Shown: positions 1-8,457, counted from the stretch's first letter. The stretch is 64,000 bases of DNA from Thermoplasmata archaeon (GCA_021802125.1 JAKAAX010000002.1:1-64000); one strand, 5' to 3'. Numbers and translations: made by a program. Notes: a model not told the origin generated them from the sequence alone.

Positions 1-209
1 GAGGTGCAGCCCGAGTACTCTCGAGCCGAGGGCCAGGAGGTGGGCCAGAGCGCCTGCTCCACCGCCATTTCGACGATGAACTGGGCGGCCCCCACCAGAA
101 GGATCGCGCCGGCCCAGCGGGACAGGGTGGCGTCCCGAGCCCGCCGGGCCCGGGGGGTGGCGCCGCTCTCGACGGGGGTGGCGGACGGACCGTCTGGGCC
201 CAAGGTCAT
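1..209 (-). CDS. Membrane protein, DUF998-like, 3' end outside window
   Basis: Partial gene reading leftward out of the window; 69 complete codons are visible from an ATG at 209. After a Pro/Ala/Arg-rich cytoplasmic-looking start (about 30 residues), the frame gives a hydrophobic helix beginning WAGAILLVGAAQFIVEMAVE and then an aromatic, Pro/Ser-rich loop ending near REYSGC. This helix followed by a loop before a conserved Tyr/Ser stretch resembles DUF998 integral membrane proteins of archaea, whose function is unknown. The rest of the protein, including the other predicted helices, is missing, so the family call is tentative. No clear SD or strong TATA box is seen; a weak CCTAATCC lies about 25 bp upstream of the ATG. 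The opposite strand is also open here, but its product is low-complexity and I treat it as a shadow. Confidence 0.5.
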   Translation of the reverse strand, partial: MTLGPDGPSATPVESGATPRARRARDATLSRWAGAILLVGAAQFIVEMAVEQALWPTSWPSAREYSGCT

Positions 210-837
210 CCGCGCCCCCCATGATGGAGGGGGGATTAGGTTGCGGTAGGGCTCCCAGAGCTCAGCCGGAGCCCGAACCCTCCCGTCGGCCTCTGCCCTA
301 CGTCCTAGAGGCCGTGCGCTTCCCTGGCTCCCGATCTCGTTACTGACCGCGACGCTGACCCTGGCGATCCTGGTGCTGCCGCTCTACAGGGGGGTCGGGC
401 TCCCTTGGCGGGAGAAATGGGCCCGCCCCCCCACCATCTCTGCGCGGTGCCGGCCCCCTCCCGTGTCGGATTTCAAAGGGGGCGTCCTGAGGGGACGGGC
501 CGGGCAACCAGGAGGGGGCCGTGACGTTGGAGCACGGTCCGCCGTAACCCACTGCTACCGGGCGGATTCGCCTTCTGGGAGCGTGGTGGGGCAACAGCCT
601 CGCGGGTGGCCGGTCGTCGTCCGGTGCGGCACCCCGTGAACAGCTCTCCCTCCCCCATGGGGCCGCTTCCCGCTCCTGGTGCCCCTTCGAGGGCACGTGG
701 GTGATCAGCGAGTCCGCGCTCGTTCGTGTCCCTCCTCGAATCCGGGGAGCTTCTTCGGGAAGATGCCCGGGCAGGGCGGAGGCTGCGGGAATGCACGTAG
801 CTGTGCGATAGGATCCGCCGCGGGCGGTCCCGTAAAA
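210..837. other. Stretch without a confident gene
   Basis: No recognisable gene. One forward frame (about 250-639) contains a plausible membrane helix around 330-393 reading LLTATLTLAILVLPLY. However, it has no start codon before the helix, and the remainder is low-complexity Pro/Gly/Arg. It may be a decayed gene or chance in GC-rich DNA. The other open frames on both strands give only compositionally biased products. Confidence 0.4.
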
Positions 838-866
838 GACTATGTATATGTATATTCATATGAATA
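838..866 (+). promoter_or_regulatory. AT-rich promoter with 14-bp palindrome upstream of vapBC
   Basis: In an otherwise GC-rich region this stretch is almost pure A/T with repeated TATA-like steps. Positions 853-866 read TATTCATATGAATA, a perfect 14-bp palindrome ending 9 bp before the vapB ATG. The TATA-like part would place transcription start just upstream of, or at, the ATG. VapB proteins generally repress their own promoters by binding palindromes, so this is a good operator candidate. That role is inferred. Confidence 0.65.
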
Positions 867-875
867 GCACTGCCC

Positions 876-1103
876 ATGGGATCCAGGACGCTGATGATCC
901 GCAAGGTCGTGTACGAGTCGCTCCGCAAGGAGAAACGGCGGGGAGAGAGCTTCTCGAAGGTGATCGAGCGCCTCCTATCCCGGCGGCACCCCCTCGAAGG
1001 GCTCTACGGCATCTGGGCGGGACCTGGGCCCGCCTCGCCGAGGGCGAAGCGGACCCGAGGTCGGGGACGGTCGCGCTCCTCCCCCGAGGGGGGTCGACTG
1101 TGA
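876..1103 (+). CDS. vapB: VapB-type antitoxin
   Basis: A 75-residue protein starting MGSRTLMIRKVVYESLRKEK and continuing with RRGESFSKVIERLL. This is the pattern of archaeal DUF217/VapB antitoxins: a short beta strand, then an amphipathic helix region that binds DNA and pairs with the toxin. The last 30 residues are Arg/Gly/Pro-rich and not conserved in the family. The start at 876 is chosen because it gives the family's usual N-terminus and follows the AT-rich promoter. The stop overlaps the GTG start of the PIN-domain gene (GTGA), so the two are translationally coupled. The antitoxin should neutralise the downstream VapC-like protein and, with it, repress the promoter. Confidence 0.75.
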   Translation: MGSRTLMIRKVVYESLRKEKRRGESFSKVIERLLSRRHPLEGLYGIWAGPGPASPRAKRTRGRGRSRSSPEGGRL

Positions 1104-1498
1104 AGTGTCTGGACACCCCGCTCCTGGAGGATCTCCTCCTGGGTCGGAAACGGGCCAGGGCCTGGATGGAGGGTCTCTCGGGGGGGGCCGAGCTGGCGAC
1201 CACCGAGGTGAATCTCTACGAGCTTGCCCTCGGGGCGCGCCGTACACGGGGCCGAAGGGCGTTCCTGGCCAGGCTTCGGGCGCTGGAAGAGGTCCGCAAG
1301 GCCCTGACCGTCCTCCCTCTCGATGCCGAGGCCAGCCGCAAGGCGGGGGAGCTGCTTACGGGTCCCGAGGGGGCGGGCGAGGGGCTGGGCACCCTGGTCG
1401 CCGCGATCTGCCTCGTGCACGGGGTGGATGAGATCCACACGTCGCAGCGGCGCAAGTTCCCGCGCGGGCTCGGCGCCCTAAAGGTCGTGCGCGTCTGA
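1100..1498 (+). CDS. vapC: VapC-like PIN-domain toxin, possibly inactive
   Basis: A 132-residue PIN-domain protein, the usual VapC length, starting at a GTG that overlaps the vapB stop. VapC proteins are Mg-dependent endoribonucleases that cut tRNA or rRNA. Seen here: the first acidic residue in CLDTPLLEDLL (Asp5) and the second in VNLYELALGA (Glu41). The third region, normally D-A-L-I-A-A, reads GLGTLVAAICL, with Gly97 where the catalytic Asp belongs. The later T-R-D/N stretch reads TSQRRKF. The family call is firm, but the missing acidic residue suggests reduced or lost nuclease activity. The context with vapB is a standard two-gene toxin-antitoxin operon. Confidence 0.75.
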   Translation: MKCLDTPLLEDLLLGRKRARAWMEGLSGGAELATTEVNLYELALGARRTRGRRAFLARLRALEEVRKALTVLPLDAEASRKAGELLTGPEGAGEGLGTLVAAICLVHGVDEIHTSQRRKFPRGLGALKVVRV

Positions 1499-1652
1499 CA
1501 TCTGAGCCTCGTTCAACGGACAAACGGGGGCCGAAAGGTGGACATGTGACATGCATTCTTGGCCCGTTTGTCATACAATATATCCAGAGTTAAGTAAGGC
1601 ACGTTACTGTCGGATGCTGGAAAGCCTTTCTCAACACTCTGAGGGGCCGTTT

Positions 1653-1678
1653 TGCCGTATAACTGCTGTTATACGGCA
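1653..1678. repeat. Perfect inverted repeat, 11-bp arms
   Basis: TGCCGTATAAC, a 4-base spacer TGCT, then GTTATACGGCA: an exact hairpin or operator-like dyad. It lies about 70 bp downstream of the TATA-like sequence near 1576-1584. It could be a dimeric regulator site or the stem of a short transcript. Confidence 0.7.
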
Positions 1679-1944
1679 CCCTCGAGGAGGGGGGCCTGGA
1701 GGGGGGTGTAGCACGGCCGGAGGCACAGGGAGCCGCATGAGCCCATGAAAAGGGCTGGAACGGGCCTCCGGGCGATCCTCCCTCGAAGGGACCGAGCCGC
1801 GTATCGCGTTTGGCTTTACACAAGTCAATAATCTCGTATCTTGTGATTCTAAGGCGCGCTCTGGCCGCAATCTCGGTTTGAGGGGGGGTGAAGGATCGCA
1901 AACGGGTGGGGTCCGGCCTATCGTTTATGCAGAAATGATGTGTG

Positions 1945-1974
1945 CACATATGATATTGGCACGAACAATATGTG
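1945..1974. repeat. Inverted repeat CACATAT / ATATGTG
   Basis: Seven-bp arms at 1945-1951 and 1968-1974 separated by 16 bp, in an AT-rich patch. The arms are TATA-like, so this may reflect divergent promoters or an operator. No gene starts immediately beside it. Confidence 0.4.
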
Positions 1975-2147
1975 TATGAAATGCTTAGGTGTTTACGGTT
2001 GCGACGCCCGCCCCGGGCCCTATCTCCCCTCTTCTCCACCTGCATTGTGCGAAGACCTTCCGCGAACCCAGGGGGCCCCGCCCGACCCCGCGAGATCCCT
2101 TGACCGTGCGAACTCGCCACAACGACGAGCCGGGAAGTGTCCTCGAT

Positions 2148-4196
2148 TCAGGGGGTTTCGCGCTCGGAAGTTGCGGAAGGAGTTTTCTCGTCGGAATCCC
2201 CGGAGGGAGGAGCAGGATCCTCCTTTGCAGGGGGCTGGGCGCCCTTGTTTTCCCGTGCTCCCGTTTGTCGGGTGTCGCCCTTTCTCCGGTGAAGGGCGAG
2301 GAGCGCCACGACCACGGCGATGACCAGGGCGGCGGCTGTCACAACGAGGTATACTACCAACCATGGGAGACCGAACGGTCCCGGCTTGCTTGGTCCCAGG
2401 GTCACGTTCACATGCAGTGAAGTGCCACGAACATCCCCCTGGGCGTCCGAAACGGTGAGCCCGACCACGAACGGTCCGGTGGAGGTGAAAACGTGCGTGA
2501 TCTTCGAGACATTCCCACCGTTTCCGCCGTCGCCGAAGGACCACGCATACGTGTAGGGGGGGGTCCCGTTGGTCGCGATCGCCTCGAACGATGTGGGCTG
2601 GTCGAGGTAGACCCTTGCCGAGGTGACGCGAAGCTGCGGCGTGGCCAAGGGGGCGTAGACCAAAATGTCGAGGGAGGAGTTTGCCGAGTGTCCTCGACTG
2701 TCATTGATCCAAAGGCTGACCTGAAACGGTCCTTGCTGGGGAAAAGACGTGGTCGGAAGAGGGACGTTCGCACGAATCCCATTGCCGAAGTCCCACGAGA
2801 AAGTGTAGGGGGGTGTTCCTCCAAGAACTGGAGCTGAGAAGCTCACATTCGTGTTGGGCGAGAATGTGGTATTGTCGATTCCGCGATAGGGGGCCACCGG
2901 ATGGGCTTGAATTATCGGGATCGCGAGGGGCGGATAGGTCCCCCAGACCCAGGTCTCCGGATACACCGTATCGCCGTAGGAAGATGGTACAGGTCGTGTC
3001 GTGAAGAGGAGCAACACTTGGTCCGCGGAGTCGTTACAAAACCCGAGGGGCCCCGGACTTCCCGTCCATCCCCCTACGCTAGCGGCTGGAGGGGTGGGGG
3101 AGGAGACGATCCCGCTCCAAACCCCTCCACGGTAGGAATACGCCTGATCGAAGTAACCCCCTCGACCCTCAAATGAGAAGAAGCCTCCGAACAGGACGAC
3201 CTCGGACGAGGTCGTGTCGTACGCCAACATGGCCTCGCTCATGATGGGGGGTGTCCAACGCGTAGGTGAGAGCGAAATGTGGGTCCACACTCCGCCGCGG
3301 AAGTCCCAGGTTTCGTTAGAGAATCCGTTGGTGTTTCCGATGGATGAGATGTAGACGGTGGTCCCACCGAAGAGGAGCACGTACCCGTCAGCTGGGTCGT
3401 AGACCAGTGCAGACTGGCCTTGACCCGTCTCATTCGGGCCAGGAATGGGCTTCGAGCCTCCCCCCGCCAACGTCAGCATGCTCCAGACGCCTGCGTGATA
3501 GGTCCAAGTCTCGTTCACGATAGGGTACATCACAACGTAGTGATCCGCATAGTCGTAGGTCATGGGTCCGGCGTAGAGGGGGGTGGGCCCCGAGGTTGGA
3601 ACGGAGCTCCAGTGCCCACCGCGGAACTCCCAGGTCCCGTTGCACGTGGAGCACGCCGGAGGTGAGAAGGCCAGCACGTATCCATCTCCCACGTCAAAGG
3701 TCATCTCCACGGGGCCAGCAAGCCCGTGGGGTCCGACCCCGACACTCGAAGTGACGTTCGACCAGCGTCCACCGACATAGGTCCAAGTTGCCCCTTGAGC
3801 GTAGGCCAGCACGAATCCATCGGCGGGGTCGTCGGACATTGGGACATTCCATCGATTGATCGCGTTGCCGGCTCCCTCAGGCTGCAGAGCATCAGTAACA
3901 TTCGTCCAGAGCTCTGGTGTGGACGCACCTCCCAACGTAGCTGGGGAACGCCCGCTGCCCAGAGAGTCGGGACTCAGACCTGCGAGTTGTGGGTTGACGG
4001 TGCTTGTACCCGTTCCGAGTTCCGCAGAGGACCCGGCGAGACCCAAACTCTCACGGGACGAGGCTGTGAGCTGTGATGAGCGCCCGGGGTCGCTCAGCGG
4101 AGGACTCCAGGCCGGCAGCGCCAACAATGTACCTAGGACCAGTACCGTGGCCACGGACGACCACGCGAGGGCTGAGCGAAGCTCGGTTCCGGTCAT
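2148..4196 (-). CDS. Membrane-anchored surface protein with kelch-like repeats and two PKD domains
   Basis: About 682 residues. An N-terminal hydrophobic segment (VATVLVLGTLLALPAW) acts as signal or anchor. It is followed by roughly 330 residues of kelch/galactose-oxidase-like repeats recognisable by recurring W-x-Y/F-x-G-G-x-W units and DPADGYVLLFGG strands. Two PKD domains follow (TPPYTFSWDFGNG and TPPYTYAWSFGDG), then a transmembrane helix (WLVVYLVVTAAALVIAVVVA) and a charged cytoplasmic tail. Numerous N-x-S/T sequons fit an exported glycoprotein. The protein is probably displayed outside the cell and used for adhesion or binding. The ATG at 4196 is preferred over an in-frame GTG at 4256 because it puts the hydrophobic segment close to the N-terminus. 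It has no operon partner. Confidence 0.8.
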   Translation of the reverse strand: MTGTELRSALAWSSVATVLVLGTLLALPAWSPPLSDPGRSSQLTASSRESLGLAGSSAELGTGTSTVNPQLAGLSPDSLGSGRSPATLGGASTPELWTNVTDALQPEGAGNAINRWNVPMSDDPADGFVLAYAQGATWTYVGGRWSNVTSSVGVGPHGLAGPVEMTFDVGDGYVLAFSPPACSTCNGTWEFRGGHWSSVPTSGPTPLYAGPMTYDYADHYVVMYPIVNETWTYHAGVWSMLTLAGGGSKPIPGPNETGQGQSALVYDPADGYVLLFGGTTVYISSIGNTNGFSNETWDFRGGVWTHISLSPTRWTPPIMSEAMLAYDTTSSEVVLFGGFFSFEGRGGYFDQAYSYRGGVWSGIVSSPTPPAASVGGWTGSPGPLGFCNDSADQVLLLFTTRPVPSSYGDTVYPETWVWGTYPPLAIPIIQAHPVAPYRGIDNTTFSPNTNVSFSAPVLGGTPPYTFSWDFGNGIRANVPLPTTSFPQQGPFQVSLWINDSRGHSANSSLDILVYAPLATPQLRVTSARVYLDQPTSFEAIATNGTPPYTYAWSFGDGGNGGNVSKITHVFTSTGPFVVGLTVSDAQGDVRGTSLHVNVTLGPSKPGPFGLPWLVVYLVVTAAALVIAVVVALLALHRRKGDTRQTGARENKGAQPPAKEDPAPPSGDSDEKTPSATSERETP

Positions 4197-4302
4197 GGTC
4201 ACTTCGTCAAGGTCCCCACTTCCGATAGCTCTAGCCCGGGCTGGTGACAGGTCCACCGGCTGAAGCTAGTCGGGGAGACGCTCTGACCACTGCCCGCCCC
4301 AT

Positions 4303-4748
4303 CTAACCGAAGAGCAGGAGCGCGAGGTGACCCGGGCCATGTCGGACTAGGTCCTGCCCCGTCGCTCGTAGTGTCTGGACCACGATGGCCAGTACCTCGA
4401 ACACCCTCCCCCCCACCAGCTCCGGCTCCCACCCCGAATCTTCCTCGCGACCACCATCGGGAGAGGGCTCGCACCGCCCCGTCGTTCGTCCGTTCCACCG
4501 CCGGGTTCAGCACGAACTCGAACAGCCGGGCCCGCAGCGACAGGGTCTCGTCCACGAAGTGCTCACCCCTCACCGACGTCCCGGCCCCGGTGCAGTGCTT
4601 CAGCCCCCCCTCCAGGGCGTCAGAGGAGCTCTTCGAATCCTTTCTTCCAGAGGATGATCGTCCAACCTTTGTCCGGTGAGATGAGCCAGGCAAGTGGGTG
4701 CACGAGGTCGATTTCGTCCTCGAGCTGTGGGTCAACGTGTTCCCGGGT
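4303..4748 (-). pseudogene. Decayed transposase remnant (IS66-like C-terminus)
   Basis: Read leftward, the three frames together spell the end of a DDE transposase: FVDETLSLRARLFEFVLNP, then a T-N-D-G-A segment, then MVVARKIRGGSRSWW in a second frame, then RVFEVLAIVVQTLRATGQDL in a third frame, ending at TAG 4303-4305. The order and spacing match the IS66-type C-terminal region (a T-N-N-x-A-E-R-like box followed by ARKIxGG). At least two frameshifts and an internal stop mean it cannot be functional. Just upstream, an open stretch at 4620-4748 encodes LVHPLAWLISPDKGWTIILW and stops at TGA; it may be part of the same gene or another broken one. No terminal inverted repeats were identified. Confidence 0.6.
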
Positions 4749-4865
4749 TCACAACCATGGACGCGTGGCGCGAGAGCCCTCGAAAGGAGGCCCGGCAACC
4801 GTCGGCTTCGACCGGGTGACCTGTCACCGTTGACCGCTGGGTTCAAGTTGTAGCGGCGCCCGGGA

Positions 4866-5915
4866 GTGCACGTGCAGGTCCGCTACACGTTCCTCGAACG
4901 GAACCACCCGAGTAGCATGAGCCGCGTCGCGGAGGACTGCGCCCGAGCGGTGAACCAGGCGGGGTTGCCGGCGGAGGCCCAGGCGGTCCAGGGTCGGTAC
5001 GGGTCGAAGGTCGGGGGCCGAGTCCTGCCGGCCATGAAGTTCCTGCTCTCCTCCTACGACGGGAAGCACCTCTACCACGCGGTGGAGCCCGAGGTCGCGT
5101 TCCGAGGCGTCTCGGTCGTGACCTACCACATCCTCTTCCCCTTCTTCGACCGCACGATGAGCCTGGCGGACCGCCGATGGGGCTGCTGGCGCTACCGCAA
5201 GGCGGCTGACCGGGCACGTCGGATCGTCGCGATCAACCCTGCCATCGCGGAGGAGGTGCGCGAGATCCTCGGAGAGCGCGCCTTCCAGAAGACCCGGGTC
5301 GTCCGGTTCCCGCTCAAGATCCCTCCGCTCCAACGGCTGCCGACCGACACCGACGTGCTCTGGACCGGGGGGAACCACCCCCGGAAGGGTCCCGCGCAGT
5401 TCCTGGAGTCCCTGCTCCACGTGCGGCAGAGGCTCCGGGTCTGCATGGTGCTCCACCAGCAGCCCGAGTTCGTCCAGGAGAACGCCAAGATCGCTTCGCT
5501 CCTTCCCAGGGTGCGGGAGCGGCACACCCTGTCCATGCCCAAGTTCCCGATCCCGTTCGAGGAGTTGGACCGTCTCTACCGTTCTAGCCAGGTCTACGTC
5601 AACAGCAGCTACTACGAAGGGTTCCCCGCGGCGGCCTTCGAGGCCTATGCGAGGGGGGCGAGGCTCGTCGTGCCTCGCGCACTGAACTACACGACCGACT
5701 ACGGGAAGGCCCCAGGGGTGTTCTACTACGACTACGACTGCCGGAGCGTGACCCGCGAGGGCAAGGAGGACCTCGGGATGCCCGAACGGCTGGCCTCGGC
5801 GATCGAGTCCGCCCTCGCGGCCGGTCCGGTCCCTCCCGAGGAGGAGGTCCTCGGCCGCTACCGCGAACCCGTTGTGGCCGCCGAGCTCGCCCGGGTGTAC
5901 CACGAACTGGACTGA
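4866..5915 (+). CDS. Glycosyltransferase, GT-B fold (GT4-like)
   Basis: A 349-residue protein that should move a sugar from an activated donor onto a lipid-linked or surface glycan. The C-terminal half shows the GT4 donor site: GGNHPRKGPAQFLESL opens the second Rossmann domain, and SSYYEGFPAAAFEAYARGA carries the E-x7-E motif that binds nucleotide-sugar phosphates. No transmembrane segment is seen. The start is a GTG at 4866, with another GTG two codons later; neither has a clear SD. It is the first gene of the glycan cluster and lies just downstream of a broken transposase. The sugar specificity cannot be read from sequence. Confidence 0.75.
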   Translation: MHVQVRYTFLERNHPSSMSRVAEDCARAVNQAGLPAEAQAVQGRYGSKVGGRVLPAMKFLLSSYDGKHLYHAVEPEVAFRGVSVVTYHILFPFFDRTMSLADRRWGCWRYRKAADRARRIVAINPAIAEEVREILGERAFQKTRVVRFPLKIPPLQRLPTDTDVLWTGGNHPRKGPAQFLESLLHVRQRLRVCMVLHQQPEFVQENAKIASLLPRVRERHTLSMPKFPIPFEELDRLYRSSQVYVNSSYYEGFPAAAFEAYARGARLVVPRALNYTTDYGKAPGVFYYDYDCRSVTREGKEDLGMPERLASAIESALAAGPVPPEEEVLGRYREPVVAAELARVYHELD

Positions 5916-6069
5916 CGATCGCGGGAAAGTGCGGATCCCTATTCCTTCGGTCGATCCCTGGGCGATCTCGCGCTCCCGAGGGGGGCCCCTCCCCCAGGGA
6001 TGTCGCCCTGGGCCGCCCGTGGCGGAGGCGCCGCCTGGGCGGCCTCCTCCTGGGAGAGGTCCGCCCAAA

Positions 6070-6078
6070 CCTTAAACC
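6070..6078 (+). promoter_or_regulatory. TATA box for the methyltransferase gene
   Basis: CCTTAAACC centred 28 bp upstream of the ATG at 6102, the spacing expected for an archaeal leaderless transcript. It decides the start, because upstream in-frame codons would lie before the transcription start. Confidence 0.6.
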
Positions 6079-6101
6079 ACCGGTCGGGCAGTGCATCGGA
6101 G

Positions 6102-7031
6102 ATGGCCTCACGGTCCCCGGTGACGTCCGGGGTGCGAGGGGAAGCGGACGGCAGGGGCGGCGACCTTCCGGAGCGCGCGCCACTGACCCTCATCGACCCC
6201 CTCTCCCACCCGTACGTCACGATGTTCCGCCGGTGGCCCGAGTTCCTCCAGGGCTCCGTGGAGTCCCCTCGGGGAGCGATCCTCCGCACCGTCGCGAAGC
6301 TGATGGGGGTCGGGAGCGCGCGCCCAGGGACGCTCCGGTTCGTCTCGCCCCTCGGAGAGAAGCGCGCCGCGAACGCCGACGCGATGCGCTTCTATCTGCA
6401 GGCCGCGGGGGGCCTCCGCGTCATGCTGGGGGCGCCCTCCCTCGAGGACCTGAGGACGCTCGTCGACCTGTACGACCCGACCGCCTACGCGGAGAGCAAC
6501 GCCCGGTTCAAGGAGATGCTGCTCTACTCCATCGTCCGGAAGTACCGGCCGGAGAGCCTCGTGGAGACCGGCGTGGCCCACGGCGTCTCCTCCTCCTACA
6601 TCCTGAGCGCCCTCGCCGCGAACGGGAAGGGTCACCTCGAGAGCGTCGACCTCCCCACCTACGACCCGAAGGGCTTCGTCGACTCCTCGGGGAAGATCGA
6701 CACGATCCACATCCCGAAAGGAAGGTCACCGGGATGGAGGATCCCGGACCGCCTCAGGGACCGGTGGACGCTCCACGTCGGGGATTCCCGGTCGTTCCTG
6801 ACCTCCCGTGGGGAAGGGAAGGTGGACCTGTTCTTCCACGACTCCGATCACGGCTATCCCAACATGAAGTGGGAGTTCGACTGGGGATGGTCCCACCTCG
6901 TCCCAGGGGGATGGATGGTCTCCGACGACGTGCTCCGGAACTCCGCGTGGGACGAGTTCCTGAAGGCTCACCCTGAGGGACGTGTGCTGTGCAGCACCCG
7001 CATCGGGGCGGTCCAGAAACCTGAGCACTGA
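6102..7031 (+). CDS. Class I SAM-dependent methyltransferase (Methyltransf_24-like)
   Basis: 309 residues. The N-terminal 120 residues are unassigned. The Rossmann core starts with VETGVAHGVSSSYILSALA (motif I, SAM binding). It continues with HLESVDLPTYDP (acidic residue for the ribose), VGDSRSFLTS and VDLFFHDSDHGYPNMKWEFD, a metal-type acidic cluster typical of the O-methyltransferase/cephalosporin-hydroxylase-like group, and ends with LVPGGWMVSDDVL. Its setting among glycosyltransferases suggests it methylates a sugar or glycan precursor. The start at 6102 is set by the TATA box; longer in-frame starts add an unconserved Arg/Gly-rich stretch. Confidence 0.75.
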   Translation: MASRSPVTSGVRGEADGRGGDLPERAPLTLIDPLSHPYVTMFRRWPEFLQGSVESPRGAILRTVAKLMGVGSARPGTLRFVSPLGEKRAANADAMRFYLQAAGGLRVMLGAPSLEDLRTLVDLYDPTAYAESNARFKEMLLYSIVRKYRPESLVETGVAHGVSSSYILSALAANGKGHLESVDLPTYDPKGFVDSSGKIDTIHIPKGRSPGWRIPDRLRDRWTLHVGDSRSFLTSRGEGKVDLFFHDSDHGYPNMKWEFDWGWSHLVPGGWMVSDDVLRNSAWDEFLKAHPEGRVLCSTRIGAVQKPEH

Positions 7032-7335
7032 CCACGGCAGGGTTGTGGGCTGTCCCGCCCTCCTGGTCCGGGACTCGAGTCGACCCCCCCCATCCCCTGC
7101 GCGATGGACGTGCGGCCACGGGGCACGGACCGATTGGAACACGGGCTTCCGTCGCCTGGGAACGTGCGCGAAGCGATGGTCTGGACCGAACGCATCCTCT
7201 TGGCCCGGGGAGCTCGCGATGTCGCCAAGACACCCGAGCGAGCGAACCTCGTTCGGAGGGCATCCAGGGCCCTCCCCTGCGCTATTATAGACGGCCCCGC
7301 TCCAGCGCCCGCCCAGGAGCGTCCGCGGGCCCCGC
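7032..7335. other. Intergenic region with one TATA-like box
   Basis: No gene seen in 304 bp. TATTATAG at 7283-7290 lies about 48 bp before the next start and probably drives the following glycosyltransferase, with a short leader. Confidence 0.5.
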
Positions 7336-8259
7336 ATGGTTCGGATCCTCTTCTTCCGGGACTTCCCGCCCTGGTCCCCTTCCCACTACCTGCAACGGGC
7401 GCTGGAGAGCATCCCCGACGTGGACGTGATGCCGGTCTACGTGGACCGGTCCTCCGCCCTCTTCACCATCCCCTACCGGCTGCCGAGCATCTCGCGGTTC
7501 TGGTTCAACCCCACCTTCCGCCACGCGGCCCGCCAGTACGACCGCGTCGGCCCCTTCGACCTGGTGCTCGTGGGGGAGTGGCTCAACGTGCCCTTCCGGG
7601 TCCGGGGGCTCGGGAGAAAGAGCGCGTACTGGGCCTGGGACACCCCGCTCGGGCGGGAGCAAGGCCGGTACCGCACGCTCGACCGGGGCTACGACCTCAT
7701 CCTCAACGCCCAGCCGAAGGAGTCCGCGTGGCTGAAGGAGGACTTCCCCTCCTCGCGCGTCGTCACGTTCCCGTTCGGAGCCGACCGCAGGCTCTTCCAG
7801 CCGCAGGGCGAGACGCGAAGCGTCGACGCCTCCTTCGTCGGGGTGGTCAAGGCAGGGAAGCGAACCACCTTCCTCCGGGAGGCCCAGCGGCTGATGCCCA
7901 CGCTGCAGGTGACGGAGTCCTTCGCGCCCCCCTGGGGGTACTCCCGCCACTTGCGTACGAGCCGAGCCACGCTTCATCTCTCGGAGAACGGAGAGGTGTC
8001 GATCCGTCCGTTCGAGGCCGTGTGCGCGGGATGCCGCCTGGTGACCGACTCCGTCACGGACCTGAAGGCCTGTCTGGGAGAGATCGCCGAGGAGGTGGTC
8101 ACCTTCCCGGACCGAGGACGCGAGGGCGCGAAGGAGATGGCCGCGGCCGCAGTAGAGCGGGCGCGTTCCGCGACGCCGCTCCCCCCGTCCGTCCAGGCGA
8201 GGGCGCTCGAGCTCCACTCCTACGACGCCCGAGCGCGGTCGCTGCTCTCCATGATCTAA
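7336..8259 (+). CDS. CgeB-like glycosyltransferase
   Basis: 307 residues starting MVRILFFRDFPPWSPSHYL. The two-domain GT-B pattern of CgeB/DUF3880-type glycosyltransferases is visible. FDLVLVGEWLNVPFRVRGL and YDLILNAQPKESAWLKEDF lie in the acceptor domain. FPFGADRRLF, VDASFVGVVKAGKR and LHLSENGEVSIRPFEAVCAG, followed by CRLVTDS, lie in the donor domain. The E...FEAVCAG stretch corresponds to the donor-sugar binding helix. The protein is cytosolic, with no membrane helix. It probably adds one residue of the surface glycan made by the neighbouring transferases. Confidence 0.7.
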   Translation: MVRILFFRDFPPWSPSHYLQRALESIPDVDVMPVYVDRSSALFTIPYRLPSISRFWFNPTFRHAARQYDRVGPFDLVLVGEWLNVPFRVRGLGRKSAYWAWDTPLGREQGRYRTLDRGYDLILNAQPKESAWLKEDFPSSRVVTFPFGADRRLFQPQGETRSVDASFVGVVKAGKRTTFLREAQRLMPTLQVTESFAPPWGYSRHLRTSRATLHLSENGEVSIRPFEAVCAGCRLVTDSVTDLKACLGEIAEEVVTFPDRGREGAKEMAAAAVERARSATPLPPSVQARALELHSYDARARSLLSMI

Positions 8260-8457
8260 CGGTCACGGTCAGGGCCGGGGTCAGGAGAAACAGGACCTCC
8301 CCCGGGCCTGGACGGGGCCCCGGAGGGGCGGGCGTGGAGGCCCGGGGGGAGCGGTCGGCCCCCCAGGTCAATCCGGCTGCACGCGCACCTTACCCCTCAG
8401 CGTTTCCGTGGTAAGGTCACGCTGCCCGAACTCTCGGGTCGCAGGTCGGGGAGCTTC

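Larger units (their letters stand above)
1499..2147. other. AT-rich gene-free island
   Basis: About 650 bp between vapC and the kelch/PKD gene without a recognisable protein. It is clearly richer in A/T than the flanks and holds several orphan TATA-like sequences (for example AATATATCC near 1576-1584) and two inverted repeats listed separately. Short open frames exist on both strands, but none resembles a known family. It could be a remnant of a mobile island, a multi-promoter regulatory region, or the site of a small RNA. Confidence 0.45.

Noticed and set aside
250..639. Possible small membrane protein on the plus strand
   Set aside because: A good hydrophobic helix exists but without a start codon upstream, and the rest is low-complexity; not enough to call a gene.
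1614..1748. A 44-codon frame after an orphan TATA box
   Set aside because: It crosses the perfect inverted repeat and becomes Gly-rich; no homology visible. A non-coding role is at least as likely.
4197..4256. Longer N-terminus for the kelch/PKD protein (GTG 4256)
   Set aside because: It would put 20 polar residues before the signal-like helix; ATG 4196 gives a normal exported N-terminus.
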